Below, piece after piece: positions 1 to 12,600 of a stretch of 64,000 nucleotides of DNA. Both the position numbers and the translations under genes were made by a program. Source of the stretch: Arbacia lixula (Eukaryota; Echinodermata; Echinoidea; Arbacioida; Arbaciidae); the NCBI GenBank assembly GCA_963669155.1, contig OZ022577.1, positions 8,816,538 to 8,880,537 of the forward strand, written 5' to 3'. The notes under the pieces are model-generated. The model was given only the letters and a program-made list of their open reading frames with translations. It made no database searches and was not told the DNA's origin. Positions within the stretch are counted from its first letter, which is position 1. Every line of letters starts with the position of its first letter.

Positions 1-2566
1 TTTCTTGGGTTGTGCATGACGTAAGGCATGAACAATGACATGTTATCATTATACCTTGGCCTTTATCATATCTGGCTGCATCTCTTAGCTGTCATGTCAT
101 CCATCATTGTTGTGCCATGGAATAATCAACAGCTCCGGAAATATATAAAAGTTTTGACAACATTTTGTAAGACAGTCTATAAGTTAGCGTAAGATTTTCC
201 TTAACCTTTGACATATATTGTCCCAAATATTAAGCAAATTAGTGTTCGTAATCTGGACACTACACTTAAAGCGTAAATTGAGGGCAAGTATTCCTTCGAG
301 TTATTGAATAAACAAGATAGTCTGAGCAGAGAGACACTGCCACACACACTGTTGAAGAGGAATAAAGCAAACAAAAAACAAAGTGTCTTCAGTACGAACG
401 AATAAATGTCAGACAAGACGGGAATAAAGACATGTGGACAGAGAGGAGTATTCGATACAGCCGAAACACAAAGTTAGTTATTAAATGTATCATCTGGTTT
501 TTCACCAGTATTATCAGATTGTCATATACACTATCGACTAGCTCTAGCCAAACCTAGGGGGGAAATCTTAAACAATTTGATTTTGATTTACAAAGAAATT
601 TTAGGCATACACCCAGTGATAAGGATAGCGTGCTCCATCCTGTAAATGAACGAAAAACAAGTTATTTAAAGGATGGAGCACGCTATCCTTATTACTGGGT
701 GTATGCCTAAAATTCTTTGTAAATTGAAATTACCCCAGAAAGCCCTTTCACTAAAATCTTGATTTTGCTTTCTCATTTGATACCAGTTTTAGTCTTTATC
801 ATAATTCATGTTTCCATGCTCTATCTTTATTTTAGGTGAAATACAATACTTTCACTTTGAAAAAAACACCATTTCCCCCCCTCACAGGACGACAGTGTTT
901 CTGAAATTGCAACAATAAGTATCATTTCTCATTACATATACATGTACTGTTATTGAAATTCATTAAATTCATGTTATCCTCTATCTTTATTTGGCTGGTA
1001 CTAATATATACGTGAAATATTGTTAAATCTTATTAAAACGTGATGTAAAGAGTTCTCTTGAAAGAGGACTTGTATCTATACTTCTTGTACATTATGAAAT
1101 ATATCAAACATATTTACGAGGCATAACTATTTAGCAGCAATAATATTATGTTTAGTGACCAAGTTGCAATTTGCAATGAGGTTCTACTTGTGTGGTGCAT
1201 GTGAAAGCATCGGTCCTCCTTCTTTTGTTGTATTTTACATCAGTTAATCTGTTTGCATTGTTGTTCACAGCCTTGTCAAAAGCATTTGTTCATGTAATGT
1301 ATCTTCATGTATTGTTGTGTCATTTGTACACAGAACCACCAGGGAGAAGTTGTGACGTTTCATATATCCTTTATTTTTTCTAGAACAGTGGAGATAGTTT
1401 ACTTTAAAGTGCTGCAAGTCGTGTAAGCTAATACATCAGTTTCAGGTTTTGATAAATCATACAAATATCAATCATACTAATCAGAATGAAAAAAAAACCA
1501 GACTTATATACAGGGCTTTGTTTCAATCAGCTTTAATATGAATGTTCAGTAACCAAGGCAAGATAATAAGGCAAGGTAGGCATAATCATTCAGTCTAACA
1601 ATAAATACAATCAATGCAAAGTATTACTTTTTAATCATAAAGGCAAAAACAATACAACTGATGATAGTGATAAAATGGAAAATGTGATTATTCTTTCAAA
1701 GAACTGTCTGTGATGTTTCCTCTATAGGTATCTACAAATGGAAACAACGTAATCATGATTTACTTGGACTATGACGTCGCCCTTTTCATAGATTAATCAA
1801 CTACCTTTCACAAAATACATGATATTGATAAAGAACGCATGATAATGCCAGTCATATTACATGCATTCAACATGCCACCACAGCCTGTTCAAAACATTTG
1901 GCCTGAACCCTCTCGATACCAAGCCTGGAAAATCCCATTAACTTACTACACATATCATGCAGCTGTGGGACTGAGAGGGTTAGTTTGCAACAGAAATTAA
2001 GAGCTGTCATACATAAGTTCATTGACAAACAAGAGTTCATCATTATGAAAAGAAACTTTGAGCATATACACCCAATACGTTTTTTTAAGCAACCACGATA
2101 TTTACAGTGATATAAATACACTTTTAAATCCATATCACAATTTCTAAAACATAAGAAATAATATCTTTTTGTGGTCTGATCATACCACATTACAGTGTTA
2201 TATCACAGTCTATTAAAAACAATTTGTGCCCCAGTGAATGTGAATGAGTAGGACTGTTCTATCTTGTGGACATTATCAATAATATCAATAAAACATTTTC
2301 TCTCTGTGTGCAAAAAATTGTGCACATCTTCCAAACAATTCAGTACAAATTAATTCCCCAAAGCATGTCAGAGGTTTGTCTGAGTAGCAACAACTAATAA
2401 ATTCAAAGTGCATTAATTGCACCCACTGAATCTGAATTACTAAATACAGGTAAATGCAATAATCTGTTACAAGGAAATTAGGGGAAAAGTTGTGAATACA
2501 TTACGAAATTGATCTATCAAGTTATTTTTGCATACAACTGTGTACTTTCTCCTCCTTTCTTTATAG
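1..2566. other. Left-edge region without a supported exon
   Basis: AT-rich non-coding sequence. It probably includes the intron upstream of the plus-strand exon at 2567. Several acceptor-like pyrimidine tracts are visible (for example before 889, 1271 and 1332), but I could not join them into phase-consistent exons. The only clear structure is the foldback at 587-723. Confidence 0.5.
587..723. repeat. Foldback (hairpin) repeat, arms about 60 bp
   Basis: The left arm, from TTTACAAAGAAATTTTAGGC through GCGTGCTCCATCCT, recurs almost perfectly as its reverse complement after a loop of about 15 nt. The structure is palindromic over roughly 137 bp. Such foldbacks are typical of small non-autonomous DNA transposons (MITEs). 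I could not fix a target-site duplication. Confidence 0.8.
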
Positions 2567-2707
2567 ACTGAAGATCACATACTAACCATTCAACAGAAAT
2601 GTGGGAACGAATGGGGTCACTTGGGCAAAGAACGTCTAGTCAAGTTTGGGGGAAAAAAAGAAAAGGCTCTCAAAAGTCCTTCTATGTCCAAGGAAGAAAA
2701 CCAGTAA
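2567..2707 (+). CDS. Probable terminal exon of an unrecognised gene (partial)
   Basis: A strong acceptor (a long T/C tract ending TTCTTTATAG) is followed by 46 open codons and TAA. The encoded tail starts TEDHILTIQQKCGNEWGHLG and continues with a Lys/Gly-rich stretch to SKEENQ and stop. The pattern ED-x-IL-x2-Q-x3-GNEW-x2-LGK resembles the first helices of a Myb/SANT repeat, but I could not name the family. The upstream exons are not visible in the window, so the intron would be at least 2.5 kb or the gene starts outside. No polyadenylation signal is obvious just downstream. A spliced transcript is inferred only from the acceptor and protein-like composition. Confidence 0.4.
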   Translation, partial: TEDHILTIQQKCGNEWGHLGKERLVKFGGKKEKALKSPSMSKEENQ

Positions 2708-2970
2708 TGAACCTAATTGCACATAAAACATGAACTGTGATGAATACAAAGTATGCCTTTTATCAAGAGGTTCACACAAAGGCTCAAGTTTGAGCTGCTT
2801 TTTTTTTTTTTTTTTTTTGTGACAGTACTAAACCAATGGCCGCTCTGAAGTTAAATGATCGATCAACAAACTCTTTTGGTATTTACACAAATGGTACTGA
2901 TACAGGTGCATGTCCCTCATACAAAATGGGTGATTTAAAACATACCACCCAAATTACAAACGGTTTTAAA

Positions 2971-4310
2971 CAAGGCATTAGCAATATTGTGTCTCGCCCA
3001 CTTGCGAAAATAACCAGAAATATCGCGATCTCCGTTGCTACGCAAAAGAATTGTATCCCTGGCTGATAATTCTGTGCACAAGTTAGGAAGCCTTCAGCAA
3101 GAGTCTTGCAAGTAAACTTTAATGTATGACCTCAAATGACCTTTGACCTGCACAAGTTAGGAAGCCTTCAGCAAGAGTCTTGCAAGTAAACTTTAATGTA
3201 TGACCTCAAATGACCTTTGACCTTATCATGTGACCTCTTACAGCACAATAACATGCAGGTGCCCCCAGTGCATCCATCATCCAAGTTTGATTGCCATTGT
3301 AGCAACATGTGATGAGTTATGTGTGATAAGAGTCTTGCAAGTAAACTTTAACGTATGACCTCAAATGACCTTTGACCTTATCCTGTGACCTCCAACGGTA
3401 CCATAACATGAAGGTACCCCCAGTGCATCTATGACCCAAGTTAGGTTGTAATACAAGCAACCTATGTGAAGTTATTTGTCAAAAGAGAGTCTTGCAGGTA
3501 AACTTTAACGTATGACCTCAAATGACCTTTGACCTTATCCTGTGACCTCCATCGGCACCATAACATGAAGGTACCCCCAGTGCATCTATGACCCAAGTTA
3601 GGTTGTAATCCAAGCAACCCATGTGAAGTTATTTGTCAAAAGAGAGTCTTGCAGGTAAACTTTAACGTATGACCTCAAATGACCTTTGACCTTATCCTGT
3701 GACCTCCAACGGTACCATAACATGAAGGTACCCCCAGTGCATCTATGACCCAAGTTAGGTTGTAATCCAAACAACCCATGTGAAGTTATTTGTCAAAAGA
3801 GAGTCTTGCAGGTAAACTTTAACGTATGACCTCAAATGACCTTTGACCTTATCCTGTGACCTCCAACGGTACCATAACATGAAGGTGCCCCCAGTGCATC
3901 TATGACCCAAGTTAGGTTGTAATCCAAGCAACCTATGTGAAGTTATTTGTCAAAAGAGAGTCTTGCAGGTAAACTTTAACATAGAAAAAGAGAGTCTTGC
4001 ACATACTCTTTAATATATGACCTCAAATGACCTTTGACATCATCACATGACCTCTGACAACACCATAACATGAAGATACCCATAGTGCTTCTATCAACCA
4101 AGTGTGGCTGCCATTGCTGTAACAGTTGCCAAGTTATGGATCATAAGAGAGTCTTGCAGGTAAACTTTAACATTTGTGACGGACGACGGACGACGGACGG
4201 ACGACGGACGATGGACGACGGACGGACGACGGACAGACGACGGACGGACGACGGACGGACGCCATTTGGATCCCTTAGTCTCGTCTTCACCTCCGGTGGG
4301 CGAGACAAAA
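2971..4310 (+). mobile_element. Non-autonomous tandem-array element, family A, copy 1
   Basis: The element begins near GTGTCTCGCCCACTTGCG and ends in a hairpin around CTCCGGTGGGCGAGAC, so a 12-bp inverted terminal motif (TGTCTCGCCCAC) marks both ends. Between them lie about six head-to-tail units of 157 bp, each containing GACCTCAAATGACCTTTGACC, and then a GACGGACGACGG microsatellite. A second copy lies at 30538-31864. Relative to that copy, this one has lost about 150 bp after the left end. The architecture (short inverted ends, central repeats of about 160 bp, microsatellite, 3' hairpin) resembles pearl-type and Helentron-associated elements of marine invertebrates. That assignment is inference. 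It lies 3' of MAJIN. Confidence 0.8.
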
Positions 4311-4516
4311 AGAGCAAAAATACTCTACCAGGTGATACACAGTCAGTTTGTGTTTGCAATTGAAAACACTGTTTGTCACCATGTTTGTGAAGTGGAGCCA
4401 ATTTGTGTATACACCATTACAACTAGCCAACTATAAACATCTTGGAATGAAAGTCAATCATCTGCTTGTCTCTGTGTAGGCAGTTCTTGCAGCAACATGG
4501 CATCGCAGCTACGCCC

Positions 4517-6657
4517 TTAGGAAAAAAGGTTCTTCACTGGCGTCACGAAGGCGCTACAAAGAAGGAGCAAGAGAAAAGGAGGAGGAGGAGGAAGAGATAA
4601 TGAGAAAGAGGACGGAATGACAGAGCAAAATAGAGAGGAGTAGTAAGGGGTGGGTCATATAGGAGAAAACAGGGAGATGAAGTCTTGAAGGGAAGAAGAA
4701 CAGAAGATGACGAGGATGAGATCAAGCAAAAAAAAAATGGAAAAGACGTCAGTAAAAGGGATGAAGGAATCTTAAAATATCAGTGTTAATGCCCTGCCTA
4801 TCAAATGGTTGTTCGCTAGGATGTCATAAATTCACCATTATACATCATTCCAAAATTTCACATTTGAGTTTTATCTTCCTAATCTAGCTTCCCTGACATT
4901 GCCAAAGGTAACTCTTTCACCAAGCAAACCAGCTGACCTCGCTAAAATTTGTATCTATTATACAATAACTACATATTGATAACGGCTTTTAGATAAGACC
5001 TTTCATTCTATTTTAAATTATATATTTTTATTTCAATATCCTTAGATAACTCAAGTGGGATTCAAGAATATCAAGCTGATATGGCTCTACAACCATATGA
5101 TTGTAATCACACATGCCACTCTTGCAGGCCTACCTGAACAGAGCTACCATAAGATGTCTCTCATATAAACTTACCCAATCATTCTGTGGACTACGCCTTG
5201 AGTTTCTGCATGATCCTCAGGCAAGGCATTCCCTGACGTGTCACCAGCAGCCCTGGCCATCTCCTGCAGCCTCAGTTGCTCAGAGAGAACATGCCTCTCC
5301 ACTCGCTCCCTCCCCGGGTGCACCACTACACCTACTTTAGCTGTCTCTCGGTCTAAGAAGTCAAGAATGAATACACAAACATACATACATCAATCAAACA
5401 AAGAATAAAAAAAGAGTTAAATGAGACTATAGCATATGACTTGCCAGTGGTGTGCGTCTCATGAGGCATGCACAAGCATGACAGATAGATGTCCTTTTTG
5501 TAGGTTTCCATGGTGACAAAGTAGTAGTGAATTTTATTTTAGGAATCTTTTGGTAACATTACACATATATTTCATTGCCTCTTTAACGTCCAATGAAGTC
5601 AGATGTAAAGGGTCCAGCGACTCCAGCTCTACCTGAAGCTTTGCTAATAAAGTGTATTCCTACTTTAACTAAAACTCACATTGATTAATTTTATATCTAT
5701 GACATCAGGTGTCTTCACCCGTCTTCATATGTTCTGGTTGTGTGGAATAAAATGTTGTCTTTCACCTCATGGATGCAAATCTGTGTTGCACTATGATCAA
5801 AGCAATATCTTAACCCTCTGAATGCCACACAGCCTTTTTCCACAAGGAATACACAGAAATCCTATTGAGGGGCAGTTTATCTGGCACAAAGAGTGTTAAG
5901 TGATATGCAACCTTAGCTAGTGGGTTAGTGTTAACCCTTCATGTGCGACATAAACCCTTGATCTATGGGAATTATGTTCTTTACTTGTGAAAAAGCACAT
6001 CTGGCACTCAAATAGTTAATTTCCATGACTTCTTTGTATGCCATTCAATGGTGCAGTATTGTACAAGTAATATCAATCTGATAGAGCAGCAGCTTGTCTG
6101 GCACAGAGAGTAGAGTTCAGATGTACACAATACAGTTCTAGTTAGTCACATTGGACAGATATAACAGTGGGATGAAAACAACGATTATATGAAGAACTTG
6201 TCTCCAAAAGGGGTCATATCCACCTTCTTAAACATTGAGTTATTATAGGATCAGCACAGTAAGAAGCATAATAACTGTTGGTGGAGTTAGATTTTAAGAC
6301 TAATCAAACATACAATATTAACTGTTGTCATGCTCTAATTTAAGTTTCCCATAGGCATCTGTACGAAGTCAGATTGAGAAACCCCTTAAAGTTCTCAAAG
6401 TGGATTTAGCCCCTTTTGGAAATGAACTCTTCATACAATCAGATGGAGAGGAAGTTGGAAGTTGGGAAGTGTGTCGGTCAGAAAGAGGGACACAGAATAA
6501 CTGTTGCGTTGCATTACAGGGGAAGAGAATGAGCGAAAGGGAGGTGGGAGAGAGAAGGGGAGGAAGAGAAAGAAAGGAATAGAATGAAGTACTAAAAGAA
6601 CAAACAGACACCTGAACAATTTTGATAAGGCATACCTGATAGTAAGCATTTATACAT

Positions 6658-6698
<41 letters not shown>

Positions 6699-9600
6699 AG
6701 GGATAGATTTGTGATGCTGGTAGGTATTGTTTACACCCCTTCCTTCTTAATTAAGAGGAGACAATTCCAAAACTATATATAAGTAGCACACTTAGGAGCA
6801 GATTGATCAATTTTTGCCTACTTCGTGTCTAATTTTGCTGCCTTTTTAAGTTCTCTGTTTCTTTTGAAATCATTTCATTTCCAGGATGGCTTGCCTTCAA
6901 AGTTTTCAGAGAGTGGATCCCTGAACCCACCTGATGGTCTGACGGGCACAGGTCCCTCGTCTCCCGTAGAAGGACACCCTTTGTAGCTCCTCTTGGGCTC
7001 CATCACCTCATCATCACCACACTGCTCTGGATTCTCTGGTCCCTGCCCAATGTTTCAACAAAAAGACATACATGGTTATCACAAATGTTGATCATTCCAT
7101 CTTCTCACTTTAACTTTGGTGTTGCATATTTTTGAAAGTCCTGGGTAACATTGAATTGAGACATTGAGCGGAAGAATGGCTATGATGGTGGCTTACATTT
7201 ATCATAGTTAGCTGCTGTTCAAAATACAATCTGATTTTTATAATATATGATAGTTTTGCTCTAAATAGGCCTTCCCAAATGAGTAGGAGTTGCTTTAAAG
7301 GTTGCAATATGGTAATGCATATCTATATTTTCCATTTTTTTTTCTAACTAAAGGAGATTGTTAAATGTGTGAAGAAACAACATATAATAGAAACAAATCT
7401 ATTTAATCTTCACTATGTATTAAAAAAGAAACTTTTAAAGGTTTTGTGAATAAAATAATAGAGTCAAGCCAGCCTACCCTTGATGCTCTACCATGAGCCA
7501 TCACACTAAATCCTGTCTCTAGTTCTGGGGATCCTTCCCGATCCCTGGACCTCCTTGATGTCTCTATCTGCTCCCGTCCTCTTCTATCCCTCCCGTCTTC
7601 ATCTGCTCTTCCCCTGGTGCTGTCATCCTCCACCTCACCTCTCTCCATGCCAACCCCTCCCTTGCTCCCCTCTTTCTCCTCCTCCTTCTCCTCTTCCTTG
7701 ATGTCTTCTGCATCAGGGGAGAATAAAGGAGTAGTACAGTTGCCCAGCTTTCTCAGCCTCCGCGTTGAAGAGAGGCGTAGAGCACGTTTCCTGACCTTGA
7801 AGCGCTCGGGCTCACCGCTGGTCATGGTGCAGCCACGTGGGGGCGCCCTTCTCTTATTAGACCTAGTGATGTTTGATCCTGGGCCGGGAGGGTTCTGGGG
7901 GGCTGGGTTCTGATGTTTACTGTAAAGAAGTTGAAAAAAAAACATGAATAATCAGCACAGAGTGATTTGATTAGCTTTGGATAGCTATAACAGAACTCTG
8001 TAATACAAAAATGTTTCTTACCTCATTGCTCATGGTTAGCTTTTCTGGGTTGTGAACCCTGGTCTAGTTGGGATGTCAAACTTTGTGATAGAACTGCAAT
8101 AACCAAAGGGATGTGGCTTCATTGTGCCCCATAAGGTATTTCAAGTTTATTCATAACCTGTCATTTATTGTCTGAAGACCACATTGTATGGAAGTCATGC
8201 GACTTAGCATCTGAGTGCAAGAATGTCAGCCTGCATATATGGGGGTTCAGTAGAGGACAGCTTAATCTTCCTGGTGGAATCTCAGCTACTAGTAAAACAT
8301 CTGGAGCCATATTCATGAAACCTTACTAAGCCTAGTTAGTTACTAAAGTGCATCGAAATGCATGCATTGTAGTAACCAACCAGGCTAGTAAGCTTTCATC
8401 AATATGGCCCCCATTTCCCCAAAGAGGAAAGACTGTAAAGACACTAGATCAATGATACAAGTTCTCACAACAACCTTAACACCTGAATAGGAGATTCATG
8501 TCAACATGTGCCAAATGTACATATGGTTTGGTTTAAGTTTGATTTAGCTGAAAGAGTACGTTCAAGCTGTTTTGTTGACAAATTTTGATTAGACAAAATG
8601 GGAGTATACCAAATGGCTGAAAATCGCAAACACCAATACACACCTTGTGCTAAATCTGGATACTGGCAATGATTGCGATGTCATATCTCCTTCTCCTTTC
8701 TGCTGCGCTTCCCTTGCTGCATGCTACAAGATGTAGAAAAAAGAAAAAAGACAACATGAAGTTATTTCATGTGGATAGAGTAGTACCTGCAGTGACATAC
8801 CCCACAATCAATTTCACAATCTCTCACAGTCCATACATATTTTCCCTCCATATATGCACAAATCAATGATAAAAATATACTTATTCATACAAGGTGGTGC
8901 TGATATCCATGGCATGGAATTGTGCCACTGATTCATTTGTAAATGGGTATAGAGCAGCAACGGTGTGGCACAGAGAAGGTTGAAATAGACATTTTTTTGC
9001 ATTTTTATGAATAGCTGAAATGTCATTACATTATCATGTACCTGATTATTGATTACAGTTTATTAGAAACTAGAGCAATTCGACTGCCACGCAGTCGATA
9101 AATATGCCTCCGCCTCTTTGCTATTCTCAGAAAATGTATATGTTTGGTGGGCATTGCTCCTATGTGAAATGAAAATAGCACATTCTGCTTTTTCAAGTTT
9201 AGCCAAGTTTGGCAATGTTCATTGACTTTTGACCTCTTACTTCTTTGCCTTCCAATCTAACCAGTATGTCTAAATCCATCCTTGTATAAAGTTTGTTTAA
9301 AATTAGCCAATTTTGGGTGAAGTTCATTGACCTTTGATCTTTCAGGAATTTTACCCAAACTTCACCAGTCTACCTCAATGAAGTGATACATCTCTGTACT
9401 ATGTTTGGTTTGAATTGAATCATTAGTATTGGATTCAATGCGAAAAATATCTATTTGGGGGCAATTTTTAGCCAATTTTTGGCAAAGTTCAGTGACCTTT
9501 GATCCCTGACCTTTGAGAAATGTCACCAAAAATGTCATCAGTCTAGTAGTGATCCATCTTTGCACCATGTTTGGTTCGTATTGCTCCATTGGATCTGGAT

Positions 9601-12600
9601 ATATTTTGAAAATTATCACTTTAGGAGCAATTTTTAGCTATTTTTTGGCAAAGTTCATTGACCTTTGACCTTTGAACTCTCAGAAGTTTTACCCAAACTT
9701 TCACCAGTCTACCTCCATGAAGTGATACATCTCGTACCATGTTTGGTTAGAATTGCGCCATTGGATTTGGACTTGGGTTTATTGTGAAAAATATCAATTT
9801 TTGCAAAGTTCATTGACCTTTGACCTCTGACCTTCCAGCAATTTCACCAACAATATCACCAGTCTACCCCCAAGTAGTGATCCATCGTTTCACTATGTTT
9901 GGTTGGAATTGCACCATTGGGTTTGGATTTATTGTGAAAAATTTAAAGTTTGGGGCAATTTCTAGCCAATTCTGGCAAAGTTCATTGACCTTTGACCTCT
10001 GAACTTTCAGGAATTTTACCAAAAATGTCACCAGTCTATCCCCAAGTAGTGATCTATCTTTGTACCATGTTTAATGAGAATTGCATCCTTGGATTTGGAT
10101 TTATTGTGAAAAAGGTCAATTTTTGGCAAATTTTCACAAATTTCATTGACCTTTGACCTCTGACCTTTCAGGAATTTTACCAAAAATGTCACCAGTCTAT
10201 CTCCAAGTAGTGATCCATCTTTGTACCATGTTTAATGACAATTGCATGCTTGGATTTGGATTTATTGTGGAAAAGGTCATTTTGGGGCAATTTTTACAAA
10301 ATTCATTGACCTTTGACCTTTGACCTCAATCAGATTTGACCCCAATTTTACACGCTTCATTAGTGTCATGCAATACATATATGTACCAAGTTTGAAGCAA
10401 ATCTGGTTAACGGTTCTCAAGATATTGCCTAAACGGATTCGGGACGGACGGACGGACGGACGGACTTACGGACGGACGGACGGACGGACGGACGGACAAC
10501 CCGAAAACATAATGCCTCCGGCCACTTCGTGGCGGAGGCATAAAAAATAATCCTCCTCTTTTGTTTTACTTCTTCCATATTTTGAATAGCTTAACATGAA
10601 TTTCAAACCGGCTTTGTTTCTTTTTCAGTTTTTGTTGGGTAGAAAGAACCATTTACGACCGAGCTTCACAATTATTGGACATTAGGAGCAATGACAACAC
10701 AATCAAACAGACAGGGAAATGTCCAAAATTACCCTTTCAGGGTTATTCACATAACAAGAGGCACTTACAACCTTTTCAGGACAATACAAGGTGTATCCTG
10801 AAATCTATCAGTCTATAGCATTCTACATGAGCGCAAACACCTTCTTCCAAGGAACTTCTTACCTGTACTGATGATCCAATGGCCTTGTCAGTGTTTTCAA
10901 TGAGATTCAGATTGAGGATATACACACACGGATGTGCCTCCAATAACTTGTCATGGTGTCGGAAATCTACCTTCTGGGGAAGCTTCCACTCTTTACGCTC
11001 TGCCAAAGGAGGTTTAGAGAGATTTCATGAGATTCAATGATTTAATATAATGGTGATTTAATAACAGCTATTGAAATTCAGAAATTTTCAGTGATAATCT
11101 AATGACTTTCACAGATACCTTCAGACTTTGAAATTGAAAGATGAACAAAGTTTGATTTTCCCTAAATATGCCATGAGGAGAATTAAAAACATGTCATGGC
11201 AACAAAGTAAAAACCTGATAAAATATGCAGTCTATAAGCAGAGGGTATTGATGTACAAGTTATTTTCTTATAAATTTCAGAGGAAACATCAGTCAAGGGA
11301 AACAAAAAATTTGATCTTTACAGCCAGGTGGTCACTATAGGCATGTGTGACCACATCTCCACCACAATTTAACTAATCATGGCCATTTGGCAATATCAGA
11401 TACTTTCAATATCATGACCATGATAAAGTCAGCTAGGGAGGGACCACTTATCTCAAGGTGGGATATTTACATACACTTTATATGAAGAGGATCCATTCAG
11501 GTCTCACCTGGTTTGACCACTAGGTGGTCGGTCCTCATCAAGACAGGCTCTACACTGGGCGGTATGGCCAGGACTGCCCGGATCGCATCCTGAGACGCAC
11601 ACACATTAATGGCTTATTTTAGGGAGACACAAATTAAGGCTCAACTTCATAAAGGGGGGTTAAATCTAATCTAGATGTAAGTTGTGACATGTAAAAGTTT
11701 AACCCACTCTCTGATGTAGAAACCGAGTATCAGCTTTTCTAGTCTGCATGAATTGTGGCTATGCATCTGTTAAATCAATCAATAAAGGAAATTAGAGGAT
11801 ATTAACACTTGATTCATACCTGTCCTGCTCTCTACACAGAAGACTGTGAACATTGCTATTCCAGCGTCTGCTGATCCAGGCAAACAGTACAGGTACTCAT
11901 TTATGTTCACAGTCTAGAGTACTGGCCTAGCTACCACCATGCCTGTCGTATCCTGCCCAATCCCAGGCTGTGACTACACTACGCCAGAGCTTGATGCCTC
12001 TATTGTCGCTGCCCTACTCACAACCCACTGCACAATTCACGCCCCTGGGACAGGGCCAGCTGCCAAGATAGAGAAAGTCAAGAGGCCTACCATAGCTGCA
12101 GCTGGTACTAGTGAAGACTGGGCTTACTTTACCTCCCGATGGTCAGATTATGTGGAGGCCACAAGGGTCTCTGGCAAGGACAGGGTCATGCAACTCCTTG
12201 AATGCTGCGAGGAGCCCCTTCGCAAGGACCTGACAAGATCCTCTGGTGGCAGCCTCACCGTCAAGTCTGAAAAGGAGGTGCTCGCAGCCATCAAGAGACT
12301 CGCTGTACGTGAGGAAAACACCATGGTTGCTCGTGTGACACTGCATAACATGCGTCAGGATCGGGAAGAGACAATTCGCAGCTTCGGAGCCCGCTTACGA
12401 GGTCAAGCCGGCATCTGTAAGTTTGTCATCAAGTGCCCAGGCTGCTCCATTGATGTCAACTACACTGATGAGATACTGCGGGATGCCCTGACCAGGGGAA
12501 TCGCTGACCCCGAGATCCAGCTCGACCTTTTGGGAGACAAGAACCAGACCATGGATCTAGAAGATGTCTTCCAGTTCATCGAGGCAAAGGAAGCCGGGAA

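Noticed and set aside
1867-2190. Minus-strand 107-codon frame ending LGIERVQAKCFEQAVVAC
   Set aside because: The tail is protein-like and has an acceptor-like AG, but it is out of phase with MAJIN exon 8 and would need upstream exons in a region occupied by a transposon and a plus-strand exon.
3120-4000. Regularly spaced repeats considered as a CRISPR array
   Set aside because: The 157-bp units are contiguous tandem repeats with no unique spacers, inside a eukaryotic transposon.
4543-4725. Hydrophobic minus-strand frame ([14 protein letters not shown]) as a MAJIN membrane helix
   Set aside because: It is the translation of the long CT-rich pyrimidine tract that precedes the final acceptor, so it is intronic.
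7617-7913. Plus-strand Ser/Pro-rich frame
   Set aside because: Antisense to MAJIN exon 6, which is phase-supported on both sides.
8030-8102. Extra MAJIN exon with a good acceptor and a GAG|GTAAGAA donor
   Set aside because: Every reading phase contains a stop. Exon 5 joins directly to exon 6 in frame without it.
11904-11930. tRNA-type primer-binding site after the 5' LTR
   Set aside because: No TGG-initiated stretch abuts the LTR. The first TGG lies about 20 nt inward and is not in the expected position.
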